Below are positions 23,742 to 32,589 of a stretch of DNA of 43,138 nucleotides, piece after piece (the first letter of the stretch is position 1; each line of letters begins with the position of its first letter). The position numbers were made by a program, and so were the translations under genes. The notes beneath the pieces are model-generated. The model did not search any database. It was not told where the DNA came from and was given only the letters and a program-made list of their open reading frames with translations. The stretch comes from Gammaproteobacteria bacterium (GTDB lineage: Bacteria > Pseudomonadota > Gammaproteobacteria > Steroidobacterales > Steroidobacteraceae): positions 1-43,138 of the forward strand of contig JAQGOF010000050.1 of NCBI GenBank assembly GCA_028293745.1, in the 5' to 3' direction.

Positions 23742-24719
23742 ATGCAAGACCTGGTCGGGTTGCTACTGCTGATCACGGCAGCAATTGCTCTTGTTTGGTT
23801 GGGCATCAGGGCACGGCGCCTCCGCAACCGCGTCCTGAAATGGGGCGGCATATTCACGGCCGCAGCGCTGGCGGCTGTGGCATGGGCCTTCCTCGTCCTG
23901 GCCAGCGCTGGAAATATCAAGCAGCACGGCCGGAGTGCCCCGATTCCCGAGGTACAGATTGCGGGCACTCCAGACCAGATTCTGCGCGGCCAGGCCATCG
24001 TCGACAGCTTCTGCGCCGCCTGTCATTCCAAGTACGGGCCGCTGACCGGTGGCATGGACATCGGCAAGGATCTCACAGCACCGGTCGGCTCCTTCATCGC
24101 TTCGAATCTCACGCCTGCCGGGGCGCTCAGCGACTGGTCGGATGGCGAGATTTTCCGCGCCATCCGCAACGGCATCGATGCCAAGGGGAACTGGCTGACA
24201 ATCATGTCGTACACGAATGCCGGCAAACTGAGTGATGCGGACACTCACGCGGTGATCGCGTATATCCGCAGCCGGCCGCCGGCGGGATCGATGACGGCGC
24301 AGCCTCCCGATCATCTCAACCTGTTGGGCCTGGCCATGCTCGGGGCGGGCCTGCTGCCGGCGGGAAACCCGGTATTCACGGGTCATCTGAGCGCACCTCC
24401 CAAGGGCCCAACGGCGAGCTATGGGGAGTACATCCTGTCTTACCAGGACTGCCGCGCATGCCACGGTGCCAACCTCGCCGGCGGGGTCCCCGGTCAGATT
24501 GCACCGATAGGGCCCAACCTGCAGGTTGTCAGGGACTGGAACAAAGACGACTTCATACACACCATGCGTACCGGGCTGGACCCCACTGGCCGCCCGCTCA
24601 GCGAGCTGATGCCCTGGCGAGCCCTGGGAACAATGGATGACGAAGAGTTGATCGCCGTTTTCGAATATCTGCAGGCGCGCAACTTTGCGGTCACAGCTGA
24701 ACTTGGACATCGCCCGTGA
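23742..24719 (+). CDS. Membrane-anchored diheme cytochrome c
   Basis: The 325-residue protein starts at ATG 23742 after GGTGAG. Two N-terminal membrane helices (about 3-22 and 35-55) anchor two periplasmic cytochrome c domains, with heme motifs CAACH (91-95) and CRACH (237-241). Plausible sixth-ligand methionines lie downstream of each, for example in LTIMSYTNAGKLSD and LSELMPWRALGTMDDEEL. The arrangement resembles the diheme cytochromes that accept electrons from membrane or periplasmic dehydrogenases. No dehydrogenase gene is adjacent. The 13-bp-arm hairpin lies directly upstream and may regulate it. Confidence 0.9.
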   Translation: MQDLVGLLLLITAAIALVWLGIRARRLRNRVLKWGGIFTAAALAAVAWAFLVLASAGNIKQHGRSAPIPEVQIAGTPDQILRGQAIVDSFCAACHSKYGPLTGGMDIGKDLTAPVGSFIASNLTPAGALSDWSDGEIFRAIRNGIDAKGNWLTIMSYTNAGKLSDADTHAVIAYIRSRPPAGSMTAQPPDHLNLLGLAMLGAGLLPAGNPVFTGHLSAPPKGPTASYGEYILSYQDCRACHGANLAGGVPGQIAPIGPNLQVVRDWNKDDFIHTMRTGLDPTGRPLSELMPWRALGTMDDEELIAVFEYLQARNFAVTAELGHRP

Positions 24720-24799
24720 ATACTCCACCAACGCTGTCGATCAAGCAGTTGGACCTCGACCCGCACGGTCTTTTTCGCCGCTACCGCCTCTCTGGCCCG

Positions 24800-25084
24800 T
24801 CAGCTCTGCGGCCACTTGACCTGCGACAATGCACCGTTGGTGGCATTTGTCACACAGTTACGGTACGAGGTTGACTGCGCGAGCTCGCGCGGTCCCGGTG
24901 CGCCGCAAACCAAATCGGCTGCCCACTGTATGCGCCGTAGCAAGGCATCCTTCCCCGGCCGGGTTGTCAAATTCAAATCACTGTAGGCGACTTTCATACT
25001 GGGTGGGTCGCCAAAGGAAACTGCATGCGCGGCGGCCGTGAATGTTGCCACTACACACACGCCAGCCATTGTTACAATCTTCAT
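24800..25084 (-). CDS. UrcA-family secreted protein
   Basis: The 94-residue product starts at ATG 25084, with GGAAG about 12 bases upstream. A signal peptide (MKIVTMAGVCVVATFTAAAHA) precedes the UrcA core: VAYSDLNLTTRPGKDALLRR, then IQWAADLVCG and a second Cys in SYRNCVTNATNGAL. The two Cys probably form a disulfide in the periplasm. UrcA proteins are widespread in sphingomonads, caulobacters and Steroidobacter-type bacteria but have no known function. It is divergent from the response regulator; an inverted repeat lies at its 5' end. Confidence 0.85.
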   Translation of the reverse strand: MKIVTMAGVCVVATFTAAAHAVSFGDPPSMKVAYSDLNLTTRPGKDALLRRIQWAADLVCGAPGPRELAQSTSYRNCVTNATNGALSQVKWPQS

Positions 25085-25103
25085 AGCTCGATCTTCCATT
25101 TGT

Positions 25104-25120
25104 CGATGCCCCTGGCATCG
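25104..25120. promoter_or_regulatory. Inverted repeat in the urcA / response-regulator divergent region
   Basis: CGATGCC, CCT, GGCATCG: 7-bp arms, 3-base centre, 20 bases before the urcA start. A second small dyad (GAGAT-GAAA-ATCTC, 25164-25177) lies nearer the regulator gene. Either could be an operator for the adjacent OmpR-type regulator or a leader hairpin. Confidence 0.35.
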
Positions 25121-25264
25121 TTGGGCTACGATGGTGATCAAAGCCGTTCGCAATGTCCGTTAAGAGATGAAAATCTCGCGAGCGTTCCCGCAGCTGCAGC
25201 GAAGCTCCATGGGGGCCGCTGCCGGGATATACTGGTGTGGTTCGCACTCATTGCATGGTCTGAC

Positions 25265-26008
25265 ATGGAAGCGGTATCTTTTTCGGACAGCAAAGCGCCC
25301 CACATTCTCGTTGTCGATGACGATCCCGCCACTCGCCGGATGGTCACCCGGTTCTTCGAAGAGCATGACATTCCCGCCAGCTCGGCCGGCGGACGCCACG
25401 ACTTTGGGCGCCAGCTGCAGCTGAACGAGCCCAGCCTGATACTGTTGGACTTGCGGCTCGGCCAGGATGATGGACTGGATCTGCTGCGTGAGATCCGCTC
25501 CAACTCCGATGTGCCGGTGATCATTACTACGGGCCACCGGCTCGACGAGATCGACCGTGTGGTGGGCCTCGAGCTTGGCGCGGACGACTATGTCACCAAG
25601 CCATTTGGACTCAGGGAGTTACTCGCTCGTGTGCGTGCGGTTCTGCGACGTCACGAGCTGGGACGGCTGGCGCGCGCGCGCGAGCCTCAGCGTGGTGGTT
25701 ACAAATTCGGCAGCTGGCGTCTCGAACGGCAAGGCCGGCGCTTGCTGGCCGCCGACGGAAGTCCCATCACCTTGACAAAGGGCGAGTACGCGCTGCTGGT
25801 CGCATTCCTGGAGTCCCCCCAACGCCCCCTCAGCCGCGAGCAATTGCTACAAGCCACACGAGTGCACGAGGATATCTTCGACAGAAGTATCGACGTTCAG
25901 GTGCTGCGGTTGCGGCGGAAACTGGAGACTGATGCGAGCGCCCCGCGCGTGATCCAGACTGAGCGGGGGGTCGGCTACTTATTCGCATTGCCAGTCGAGC
26001 CCCTCTGA
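25265..26008 (+). CDS. OmpR-family response regulator
   Basis: The 247-residue protein starts at ATG 25265. The receiver domain (about 12-125) has the acidic pair in LVVDDDPATRR, phosphoacceptor Asp62 in LILLDLRLGQDDGLD, the Thr in IITTGHR, and Lys in DDYVTKPFGLRELLARVRAV. The C-terminal winged helix (about 150-240) has TLTKGEYALLVAFLESPQR and RSIDVQVLRLRRKLE, ending VIQTERGVGYLF. This is a complete OmpR/PhoB-type regulator. The DAHL histidine kinase at 27098 is its obvious candidate partner, with a cytochrome c peroxidase-like gene between them. Confidence 0.95.
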   Translation: MEAVSFSDSKAPHILVVDDDPATRRMVTRFFEEHDIPASSAGGRHDFGRQLQLNEPSLILLDLRLGQDDGLDLLREIRSNSDVPVIITTGHRLDEIDRVVGLELGADDYVTKPFGLRELLARVRAVLRRHELGRLARAREPQRGGYKFGSWRLERQGRRLLAADGSPITLTKGEYALLVAFLESPQRPLSREQLLQATRVHEDIFDRSIDVQVLRLRRKLETDASAPRVIQTERGVGYLFALPVEPL

Positions 26009-26117
26009 ATGTGCGGGCCCCTCCCTGTTACGCCTGTAATACTCCGCAATTGATCGGTAGCGAAGCCCGGACAGACTGCGCCGCCCGCAGAAAATGCGGA
26101 CGCATGTATCACAGTCC

Positions 26118-27101
26118 ATGACAGTCTCGAACGCACCGGGTTTGAAGTGGCGGTGGGCCTGGGTCGCTGCAGGCATGCTGCTGATTCCGGGCATGGCGGT
26201 TCCGGGCATGGCGGTCCTTGCTCAGCGCAATGCGACGCATGCGTCGCACGGCTCAGCCGCGGCCGCCGATGAGCCCATCACTCCTATTCCACAACCGTCC
26301 GCCGCCGATCCCGTCAAGATCAGGCTGGGTGAACGGCTGTTCAAGGATGTCCGGCTATCCTACGACAACGCGCGCGCCTGCTCGTCCTGCCACGATGTCA
26401 GTTTCAATGGGGCGAGCAGGACTCCGAGACCGGCGACAGCGCCAGCTCACCAGCGCGACGTTCTCACCGTTTTCAACGCCACACTCTCCTTCCGTTTCTC
26501 CTGGGAAGGCATTTATCGCACGCTGGAGTCCGCGGTCGTAGCTTCATTGACCAGTCCGAGCACCATGGACAGCAGCCCGGATGCGATTGCCGCGAAACTG
26601 CGCCTGGACCCGATCGCGGTTGCCGAGTTCCGGGCTGCGTACGGACATGGACCGGACGGACCCAGCGTCGTCGACGCGATCGCTACTTTCGAGCGCTCCC
26701 TATTGACGCCGGGCAGTCGGTTTGACCGCTGGCTGACGGGAGATACCGCGGCGCTGTCCCCGCAGGAGCTCGAAGGGTATCGGCTATTCAAATCGCTCGG
26801 CTGCATCTCATGTCATCAAGGCGTCAACATTGGCGGCAATCTCTTCCAGCGCCACGGAATCTTCCGCCCGCTCGCGAGCGCCGAACCCGCGGTCCTGCGC
26901 GTACCCAGTCTGCGCAACGTCGCGGTAACCCCTCCATACTTTCACGATGGAAGCGCTGCCACGCTCGAGGAGGCGGTGCGCAAGATGGGCGCTGCGCAGT
27001 TGAATGCGGATCTGAGCGACTCTCAGATCACCGCCGTTGTTGCATTCCTCCGCACTCTCACCGGCCGCTACCGCGACCACCTGGTCGGTGCTGCCGAATG
27101 A
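26118..27101 (+). CDS. Periplasmic diheme cytochrome c peroxidase / MauG-family protein
   Basis: The 327-residue product starts at ATG 26118 with a signal peptide (about 1-35). It has two c-type heme motifs, CSSCH (88-92) and CISCH (229-233), and the family segments RLGERLFKDVRLSYDNARAC, FNATLSFRFSWEG, and YFHDGSAATLEEAVRKMG. Family members either reduce peroxide with electrons from cytochrome c or, like MauG, perform post-translational oxidation. Which applies here cannot be decided. Its TGA overlaps the ATG of the sensor kinase (27098-27101), which suggests a link between redox chemistry and signalling. Confidence 0.92.
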   Translation: MTVSNAPGLKWRWAWVAAGMLLIPGMAVPGMAVLAQRNATHASHGSAAAADEPITPIPQPSAADPVKIRLGERLFKDVRLSYDNARACSSCHDVSFNGASRTPRPATAPAHQRDVLTVFNATLSFRFSWEGIYRTLESAVVASLTSPSTMDSSPDAIAAKLRLDPIAVAEFRAAYGHGPDGPSVVDAIATFERSLLTPGSRFDRWLTGDTAALSPQELEGYRLFKSLGCISCHQGVNIGGNLFQRHGIFRPLASAEPAVLRVPSLRNVAVTPPYFHDGSAATLEEAVRKMGAAQLNADLSDSQITAVVAFLRTLTGRYRDHLVGAAE

Positions 27102-29563
27102 GAGTGGCGCAGATCGTTGCTGCGGCGGCGGCAAGTCTGCTGCTGCTGACCTGGCTCTGGCTGCGCGGCATGAACACCGGAACCCATGACATGGACGAGG
27201 CCCTGCAGACACTGGACACATTCGCCATTGCCGAGAGTAGCCTGCACCGAGACGTGCTGCGCGCGCGAGCCGGCATGTTGCGCAACTACGATCCCCTGGT
27301 GCAGGAAGCACGCTCGCTGTACGAAGCAATCGATCAACTGCGCTCGGTGGCCGATACAGATGCCGAGCTCGACGCAGAATTGGATCTGCTGACGCGAGCG
27401 GTTCGGGAACAGGAACACTGGACTGAACAGTTCAAGACTGACAATGCCCTCCTGCAGAACTCGCTGGCCTATTTCGAACTCTTCAGTGGACGACTGAATG
27501 CGGACGATGGCAGCGAGATGTTGAGCCGCCGGATCAGCGATCTAGCCGCGGCTCTGCTTCGTCTCAGCACTGATACCTCACCCGAAGCTATGGCGGCTGT
27601 CGATGCGCGGCTGGCCAACATATCGCCAGACGATGCGCACGGCCCGCATTCCAAGCTGGTTGCAGCGCTCCTCGCCCACGCGCGAATGGTTCGCAAACTG
27701 CTTCCGGAGACTGACGAATCCGTCAAGATGTTATTCGTGCTTCCTACCGTCTCCCGGTGGGCAACCCTGCGCGCACAGTGGCAGTTGCGCAGGTTCGCGG
27801 CGAAGAAGGGAGCCGAGCCCTATCGGTACACCCTCTACGGGGTGTCGCTGCTGCTGTTCGGCTCGCTCATGTATGCGGGTATCGGCTGGCAGTCGCGCAC
27901 ACGCATTCTCAAACGCCGCGTGGAAATCGAGCGGGCGATTGCGGCCATTTCAACTCGATTCATCAACTCGCGGCCGCACGAAATCGGCCCCCTCGTCCAG
28001 GATGCCCTGGCGGAGATTGCGCAGTGGATGGGCGCGGACCGGGCCTATTTTGTCGCGGTGGCAAACTCGTCCAACGCCTACACATGGTGCCGCTCCGGGC
28101 AGCAGTTCCCATCAGGCTGGCCGGATGCGGCTCCGGGCGTTGCCGCCGGCCTCGAGCGGGACGCCGATGGAGTCATCCAGGTTCACGACGTCAGCAAGCT
28201 CGCAAATGCAGGTGCTTCGTACGCTCTGCGAGGCGCGGGCCTGCACGGATGGCTTTGCATTGCCGGTAGCTGCAAGGTACCTCTGCGATCCGTGCTCGGA
28301 TTCGACTCCGTCCAGCCGGGCGCCCTGCTTGCCTGGGATGAGGCGGGTCTGCTGCGCATGGCCTTTGACGCTATCGCCAATGCCCTGGGCAGAGAATCCC
28401 TCGAGACAGACCGTGAGCGATTGCAGGAAAACCTGCAGCGTGCGCGGCGGATGGAGACCATCGGCGCCTTCGCCAGCGGGATTGCACACAACTTCAACAA
28501 CATCATCGGGGCAATTCTCGGCTACGCCGAGACGGCCCAGTCGCACGTGCGCCCGGGTAGCAGGCCGGTTGAGAGTCTTACGGAAATTCGCCGCGCAGCC
28601 GAGCGCGCGCGCGACCTGGTGCATCAGATCCTGACATTCGGCCGGCGCAGCGATGCGCGTAAGGCCCGGGTCTCCATCAATTCGCTGGTGATGGAAGCGA
28701 AGTCCCTGCTGGATGCCTCGCTCAGCCCCTATGTGAGCGTGATCGTGCGGACAGCGGAGCAGAATACGACCGTTGTCGGCGAGGCTGCCCAGCTACAGCA
28801 GGTGATCCTGAATGTGGGCAACAACGCAGCGCAGGCGATGGATGCGCCCGGTGCGATAGAAGTCGACGTCTGTGTACAGGAGGTGGAACAGGCCGCTCAT
28901 GGGGAGCATGGGACTCTCGCTCCCGGGCGGCACGTCGTCATCCTGGTGACCGATTCCGGGCGCGGCATGGACGAAATCACGCTCGAACGAATTTTCGAAC
29001 CTTTTTTCTCTACACGGGTGGGCGGCAATGGACTGGGCCTCGCCACTGTCCGCGAGATCGTGCTCCAACACTCGGGCGCCGTGAAGGTCCGCAGCGCACC
29101 GGGGGTCGGAACACACTTTGAAGTCTGGCTGCCGTGTGCGGCCAACATTGAAGTGCCCGAAGAATCGCATGATGCATCCGGCCGCGGGTCGGGTGAGACG
29201 GTGCTGGTCCTCGAAGCGGATCGCGATCGGCTGCTGCGGCACGAGGAAATACTCGCAGCCCTTGGTTACGAGCCAGTCGGATTCACCGACACGGCGGAGG
29301 CTGTGGCTGCATGTCGCACGACGCCGACACGTTTCGACGCAGCCGTGCTGTGTTGTCATCTGCATGGAGGACCGGCATTGGCCACGCAGGCCGCGGCGCT
29401 ACGTGAAAGCGTTCCCAGTCTGCCGTTGATCGTGGCCACACCTTCGGCCCGCGAGATCACGGCGCCGTTTCTCGCAGGCGCCGGAATCTCCGAGATCATC
29501 CGGCAGCCGCTCACCTCCGGAGAGCTCGCGGGCGCGCTCGCCAGCTGTTTGTTACTGAAGTAA
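27098..29563 (+). CDS. DAHL-domain histidine kinase with degenerate C-terminal receiver (VirA-like)
   Basis: The 821-residue sensor starts at ATG 27098. A membrane helix (about 3-20) precedes a long all-helical periplasmic DAHL region (about 25-240, with MDEALQTLDTFAIAESSLHR near its start). A second membrane span (about 245-265) leads to a GAF-like domain (about 285-440). The HisKA H-box is ASGIAHNFNNIIGAILGYAE with His464. ATPase boxes are NVGNNAAQAMD, DSGRGMD, FEPFFSTRVGGNGLGLAT. The last 120 residues have receiver-like secondary structure (VLVLEADRDRLLRHEEILAA), but the phosphoacceptor strand reads AAVLCCHLHGG with no Asp, so it is a pseudo-receiver. Partner regulator: probably 25265. Confidence 0.93.
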   Translation: MRVAQIVAAAAASLLLLTWLWLRGMNTGTHDMDEALQTLDTFAIAESSLHRDVLRARAGMLRNYDPLVQEARSLYEAIDQLRSVADTDAELDAELDLLTRAVREQEHWTEQFKTDNALLQNSLAYFELFSGRLNADDGSEMLSRRISDLAAALLRLSTDTSPEAMAAVDARLANISPDDAHGPHSKLVAALLAHARMVRKLLPETDESVKMLFVLPTVSRWATLRAQWQLRRFAAKKGAEPYRYTLYGVSLLLFGSLMYAGIGWQSRTRILKRRVEIERAIAAISTRFINSRPHEIGPLVQDALAEIAQWMGADRAYFVAVANSSNAYTWCRSGQQFPSGWPDAAPGVAAGLERDADGVIQVHDVSKLANAGASYALRGAGLHGWLCIAGSCKVPLRSVLGFDSVQPGALLAWDEAGLLRMAFDAIANALGRESLETDRERLQENLQRARRMETIGAFASGIAHNFNNIIGAILGYAETAQSHVRPGSRPVESLTEIRRAAERARDLVHQILTFGRRSDARKARVSINSLVMEAKSLLDASLSPYVSVIVRTAEQNTTVVGEAAQLQQVILNVGNNAAQAMDAPGAIEVDVCVQEVEQAAHGEHGTLAPGRHVVILVTDSGRGMDEITLERIFEPFFSTRVGGNGLGLATVREIVLQHSGAVKVRSAPGVGTHFEVWLPCAANIEVPEESHDASGRGSGETVLVLEADRDRLLRHEEILAALGYEPVGFTDTAEAVAACRTTPTRFDAAVLCCHLHGGPALATQAAALRESVPSLPLIVATPSAREITAPFLAGAGISEIIRQPLTSGELAGALASCLLLK

Positions 29564-29639
29564 CGCTTTCGCGCTGCGTGAAACTGGTCTGTAGCGCAAA
29601 CCCGGCAACCTCTCTATCCGAAGCGAAACGATCTGACGG

Positions 29640-31025
29640 GTGAGTACGATGAATCCGCGAGTCAATAGCGCCAACGTGTTGCACGACCTGATCGCCTCGG
29701 TCGGTGGCAGCGTACATCTGCCAGGTGCAGACGAATCCGCGCGCGGCCCCGCAATATGTAACGGCGCCGTGGATCGAAGGCCCGCCGTGGTTGTCAAATG
29801 TCGAAACGCCGACGAGGTCAGATTGGCCGTGCGCGCGGCGCGCTTGCGCAACTTTCCGCTGTCCGTACGCGGCGCGGGCCATGATTGGGTGGGCCAGTCA
29901 GTGCGCCACGACGGCATGGTGATCGACCTGTCCGCAATGCGGCACGTCAATGTGGATCCCATCACCCGGATTGCAACAGTCGAGGGAGGCGCCACAGCCG
30001 CGGATGTGATCGGCGCTGCCCGGCAGTATGGGCTCGTGGCCGTCACCGGAAACATTGGCGCAGTCGGCATGGCGGGACTGACACTCGGCGGCGGGTATGG
30101 ACCGCTGACCCCGAAATTCGGGCTGGCGCTGGATAACCTGCTCAACGCGGACGTAGTCCTCGAGGACGGCAGCCTCGTTATGGCTGATTGTACGACCAAC
30201 GGGGAGTTGTTCTGGGCGCTGCGCGGCGGCGGCGGGAATTTCGGCGTCGTGGTGTCGATGCGTATCCGGCTTCACCCGCTCAGCGAGGTGCTCGGCGGGG
30301 TGATCGCGTTTCCCTGGTCCGAGGCGCGAACGGTATTACACGCCTACTGCGCGCTGATGTCTTCGGCGCCTGACGAGCTATCCGTCCTGGGCGGCATATT
30401 TCCAACACTCGACGGTCAGCCGGCCCTGTTTCTGGCACCTGCCTGGTGCGGCGATCCGGCGCGGGGACAGCCGGTCATCGCGGAACTCCGTTCCCTGGGC
30501 AGCCCGCTGTTCAGCAATGTCGGAATGATGAGTTACGCTGACATGCTGGCGAGGTTTGACGCCCACCTCATCAAGGGTCGCAGTTACGCCGTACAAACAC
30601 GGTGGATGGCCGACCTGTCGAGCGACACTGTGGACGCGCTGATGGCCGCCGGAAAATCGCGCTCTTCGACTACCTCGATAATCGCTCTGCAGCATTTCCA
30701 CGGGGCCGGCACCAGGATTGCTACTTCCTCGACCGCCTTTGGCCTGCGCCGCCGCCACTTCATGATCGGGATTGTCGCCTCGTGGGACCCGGTCGCGGAT
30801 GACGGCGCCGCGCATCGGCAGTGGGCGCGCAGTCTGTCCTCCTCGCTCGAGCCCAGCGCCATTGCAGGCGGCTATGCGAATCTTCTCGCCGCCGACGCGT
30901 ACGAACAGGTTGATGCTGCCTACGGGTGCAATGCTCTGCGCCTGCGCAGACTCAAGAAACGATTCGACCCCGATGGGGTGTTCGCGTGCCGCAATTCCTC
31001 TTTCCCGTTGAACCAGGGTTCCTGA
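29640..31025 (+). CDS. FAD-linked oxidase, BBE (berberine-bridge-enzyme-like) family
   Basis: The protein starts at GTG 29640 (461 residues) or ATG 29649. The PCMH-type FAD domain (about 50-220) has VRGAGHDWVGQS, whose His81 is the usual 8-alpha-histidyl flavin link, and GMAGLTLGGGYGPLTPKFGL. In bicovalent members a Cys precedes this glycine-rich segment; here the place is taken by TGNIG, so attachment is probably mono-covalent. The C-terminal BBE segment reads LRRLKKRFDPDGVFAC. Such enzymes oxidise sugars, alcohols or alkaloid-like substrates with O2. No signal peptide. One base separates its stop from the following regulator start. Confidence 0.9.
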   Translation: MSTMNPRVNSANVLHDLIASVGGSVHLPGADESARGPAICNGAVDRRPAVVVKCRNADEVRLAVRAARLRNFPLSVRGAGHDWVGQSVRHDGMVIDLSAMRHVNVDPITRIATVEGGATAADVIGAARQYGLVAVTGNIGAVGMAGLTLGGGYGPLTPKFGLALDNLLNADVVLEDGSLVMADCTTNGELFWALRGGGGNFGVVVSMRIRLHPLSEVLGGVIAFPWSEARTVLHAYCALMSSAPDELSVLGGIFPTLDGQPALFLAPAWCGDPARGQPVIAELRSLGSPLFSNVGMMSYADMLARFDAHLIKGRSYAVQTRWMADLSSDTVDALMAAGKSRSSTTSIIALQHFHGAGTRIATSSTAFGLRRRHFMIGIVASWDPVADDGAAHRQWARSLSSSLEPSAIAGGYANLLAADAYEQVDAAYGCNALRLRRLKKRFDPDGVFACRNSSFPLNQGS

Positions 31026-31026
31026 C

Positions 31027-32559
31027 ATGACTTCGAGCGATAACGTGCTTCAATTCGGGCCGTTCCGGCTGTTGCCGCAAGCGCGGATGTTGTTGAAAGG
31101 TGGCGAGCCCGTGCGCCTTGGCAGCCGCGCGCGGGAGATTCTCTTCTTCCTCGTGGAGCGCGCCGGCAGGATCGTCAAGAAAAACGAGCTGATCAAACGT
31201 GTGTGGCCCGACACGGTGGTGGAGGAAGGCACTCTGCGTGTGCACATAGCGGCGCTGCGCAAAGCCCTGGATGACGGGAAAGGCGCGATGCGCTACATCG
31301 AAAATGTGACGGGTCATGGCTATCGGTTTGTAGCTCCCCTCAGCGCACTCACCCATGCCGAGGTCCAGCCGGTGCAGGTGGAACCCAACCTGCAACCGCC
31401 TGCCCTTCCCTCAACCCCTGTGCGTCTGATCGGGCGGATGCAGGCGCTGGAGACACTGTCGTCCCGGCTGCAAGAGCAACGGTTCATGACCGTCGCAGGT
31501 CCCGGAGGCATCGGCAAGACGAGCCTTGCGATCGCAACAGCCCATTACCTGCAATCCTCGTATGAGCACGGCGTTTGTTTCGTGGACCTGGGATCGGTAT
31601 CAACTTCCGCAGCGATATCCGGCGCGTTGGCAGCAGCACTCGGAGTTGCGAGCGACACTTCCAATCCCGTGCCCGGCATACTTCGGCTCCTCACGCACAG
31701 GCGCATGCTGATCGTGCTGGACAATTGCGAGCATGTCATCGAGACAGCCGCGGTTCTCGCGCAGACAGTGCTCGGGGCTGCTGCGAACGTGCGTATCCTT
31801 GCCACCAGCCGCGAGCCCCTGCGTGCAATGAACGAATCGGTGTTTCGGCTAGCGCCGCTCGAGATTCCGCCGTCCTCGGCTGTGATGACGGCGGCGGAGG
31901 CGTTGGAGTTTTCAGCCGTTCAGCTGTTCGTAGAGCGCGCCATGGCCAGTGCGCACCTGTTCGAGCTGAACGATGCCGACGTACCCGTGGTGGCGGACAT
32001 CTGCCGAAAGCTGGACGGTCTGCCGCTCGCTATCGAGCTTGCCGCAACAAGGATGGACGTGTTTGGCCTCCGTGGATTGGCCGCGCGGCTGCACGATTGC
32101 CTGGGCATTCTGACGAGAGGTCATCGTACAGCCATACCCCGGCACAGAACCCTGAGGGCGACGCTCGACTGGAGCTACGCGATCCTGCCTCGCGCTGAGC
32201 AGGTTGCATTGTGCCGACTGAGTGTGTTTGCCGGCAGCTTCGATGCTGCTGCTGCGCGCATGGTGATCACAAATGACGAAGCTGACCTCGAGGACGTGGT
32301 CGATCTTCTGACCGACCTCGTGTCCAAATCGCTCCTGACGGTACGCATCAATGAGGATCAGGCCGTCTATCAACTGCTGGGTACGTCCCGGGCATATGCC
32401 ATGGAAAAGCTGCAGGCCCGTGACGAGTGCAACGAGGTCAGAGAACGACACGCGCGATCCCGGGGGTTCGATGCCACGTCGGCCCCGCTATCAGCTGCCG
32501 ACTGGCTGTGCCAATCGGCAGCGAATGCGCGGAGGCCGCTCGCGGACATGAGTACCTGA
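31027..32559 (+). CDS. Winged-helix (CadC/OmpR-type) regulator fused to NB-ARC ATPase, probably truncated
   Basis: Residues about 5-105 are a Trans_reg_C winged helix (LQFGPFRLLPQARMLLKGGE, RVHIAALRKALDD, VTGHGYRFVAPL). Residues about 130-430 are an NB-ARC-type STAND ATPase: P-loop AGPGGIGKTSLA, Walker B RRMLIVLDNCEHV, ILATSREPLR, LDGLPLAIELAATRM. Members of this group are usually 900 residues or more, with C-terminal TPRs. This one stops at 510, and its last 35 residues (after AYAMEKLQARDECNEVRERH) no longer look like the family. That suggests loss of the sensor domain by a frameshift or deletion. It may regulate the adjacent oxidase gene one base upstream. Confidence 0.85.
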   Translation: MTSSDNVLQFGPFRLLPQARMLLKGGEPVRLGSRAREILFFLVERAGRIVKKNELIKRVWPDTVVEEGTLRVHIAALRKALDDGKGAMRYIENVTGHGYRFVAPLSALTHAEVQPVQVEPNLQPPALPSTPVRLIGRMQALETLSSRLQEQRFMTVAGPGGIGKTSLAIATAHYLQSSYEHGVCFVDLGSVSTSAAISGALAAALGVASDTSNPVPGILRLLTHRRMLIVLDNCEHVIETAAVLAQTVLGAAANVRILATSREPLRAMNESVFRLAPLEIPPSSAVMTAAEALEFSAVQLFVERAMASAHLFELNDADVPVVADICRKLDGLPLAIELAATRMDVFGLRGLAARLHDCLGILTRGHRTAIPRHRTLRATLDWSYAILPRAEQVALCRLSVFAGSFDAAAARMVITNDEADLEDVVDLLTDLVSKSLLTVRINEDQAVYQLLGTSRAYAMEKLQARDECNEVRERHARSRGFDATSAPLSAADWLCQSAANARRPLADMST

Positions 32560-32589
32560 TGCTTTGATCCAAGCGGCAGGTTGGTGAGA

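Noticed and set aside
25124..25132. GGCTACGAT, also the first nine bases of the 23692 hairpin arm, as a shared operator
   Set aside because: Only nine bases match and the flanks differ; a chance repeat in 43 kb is plausible, so it is mentioned only as a hint.
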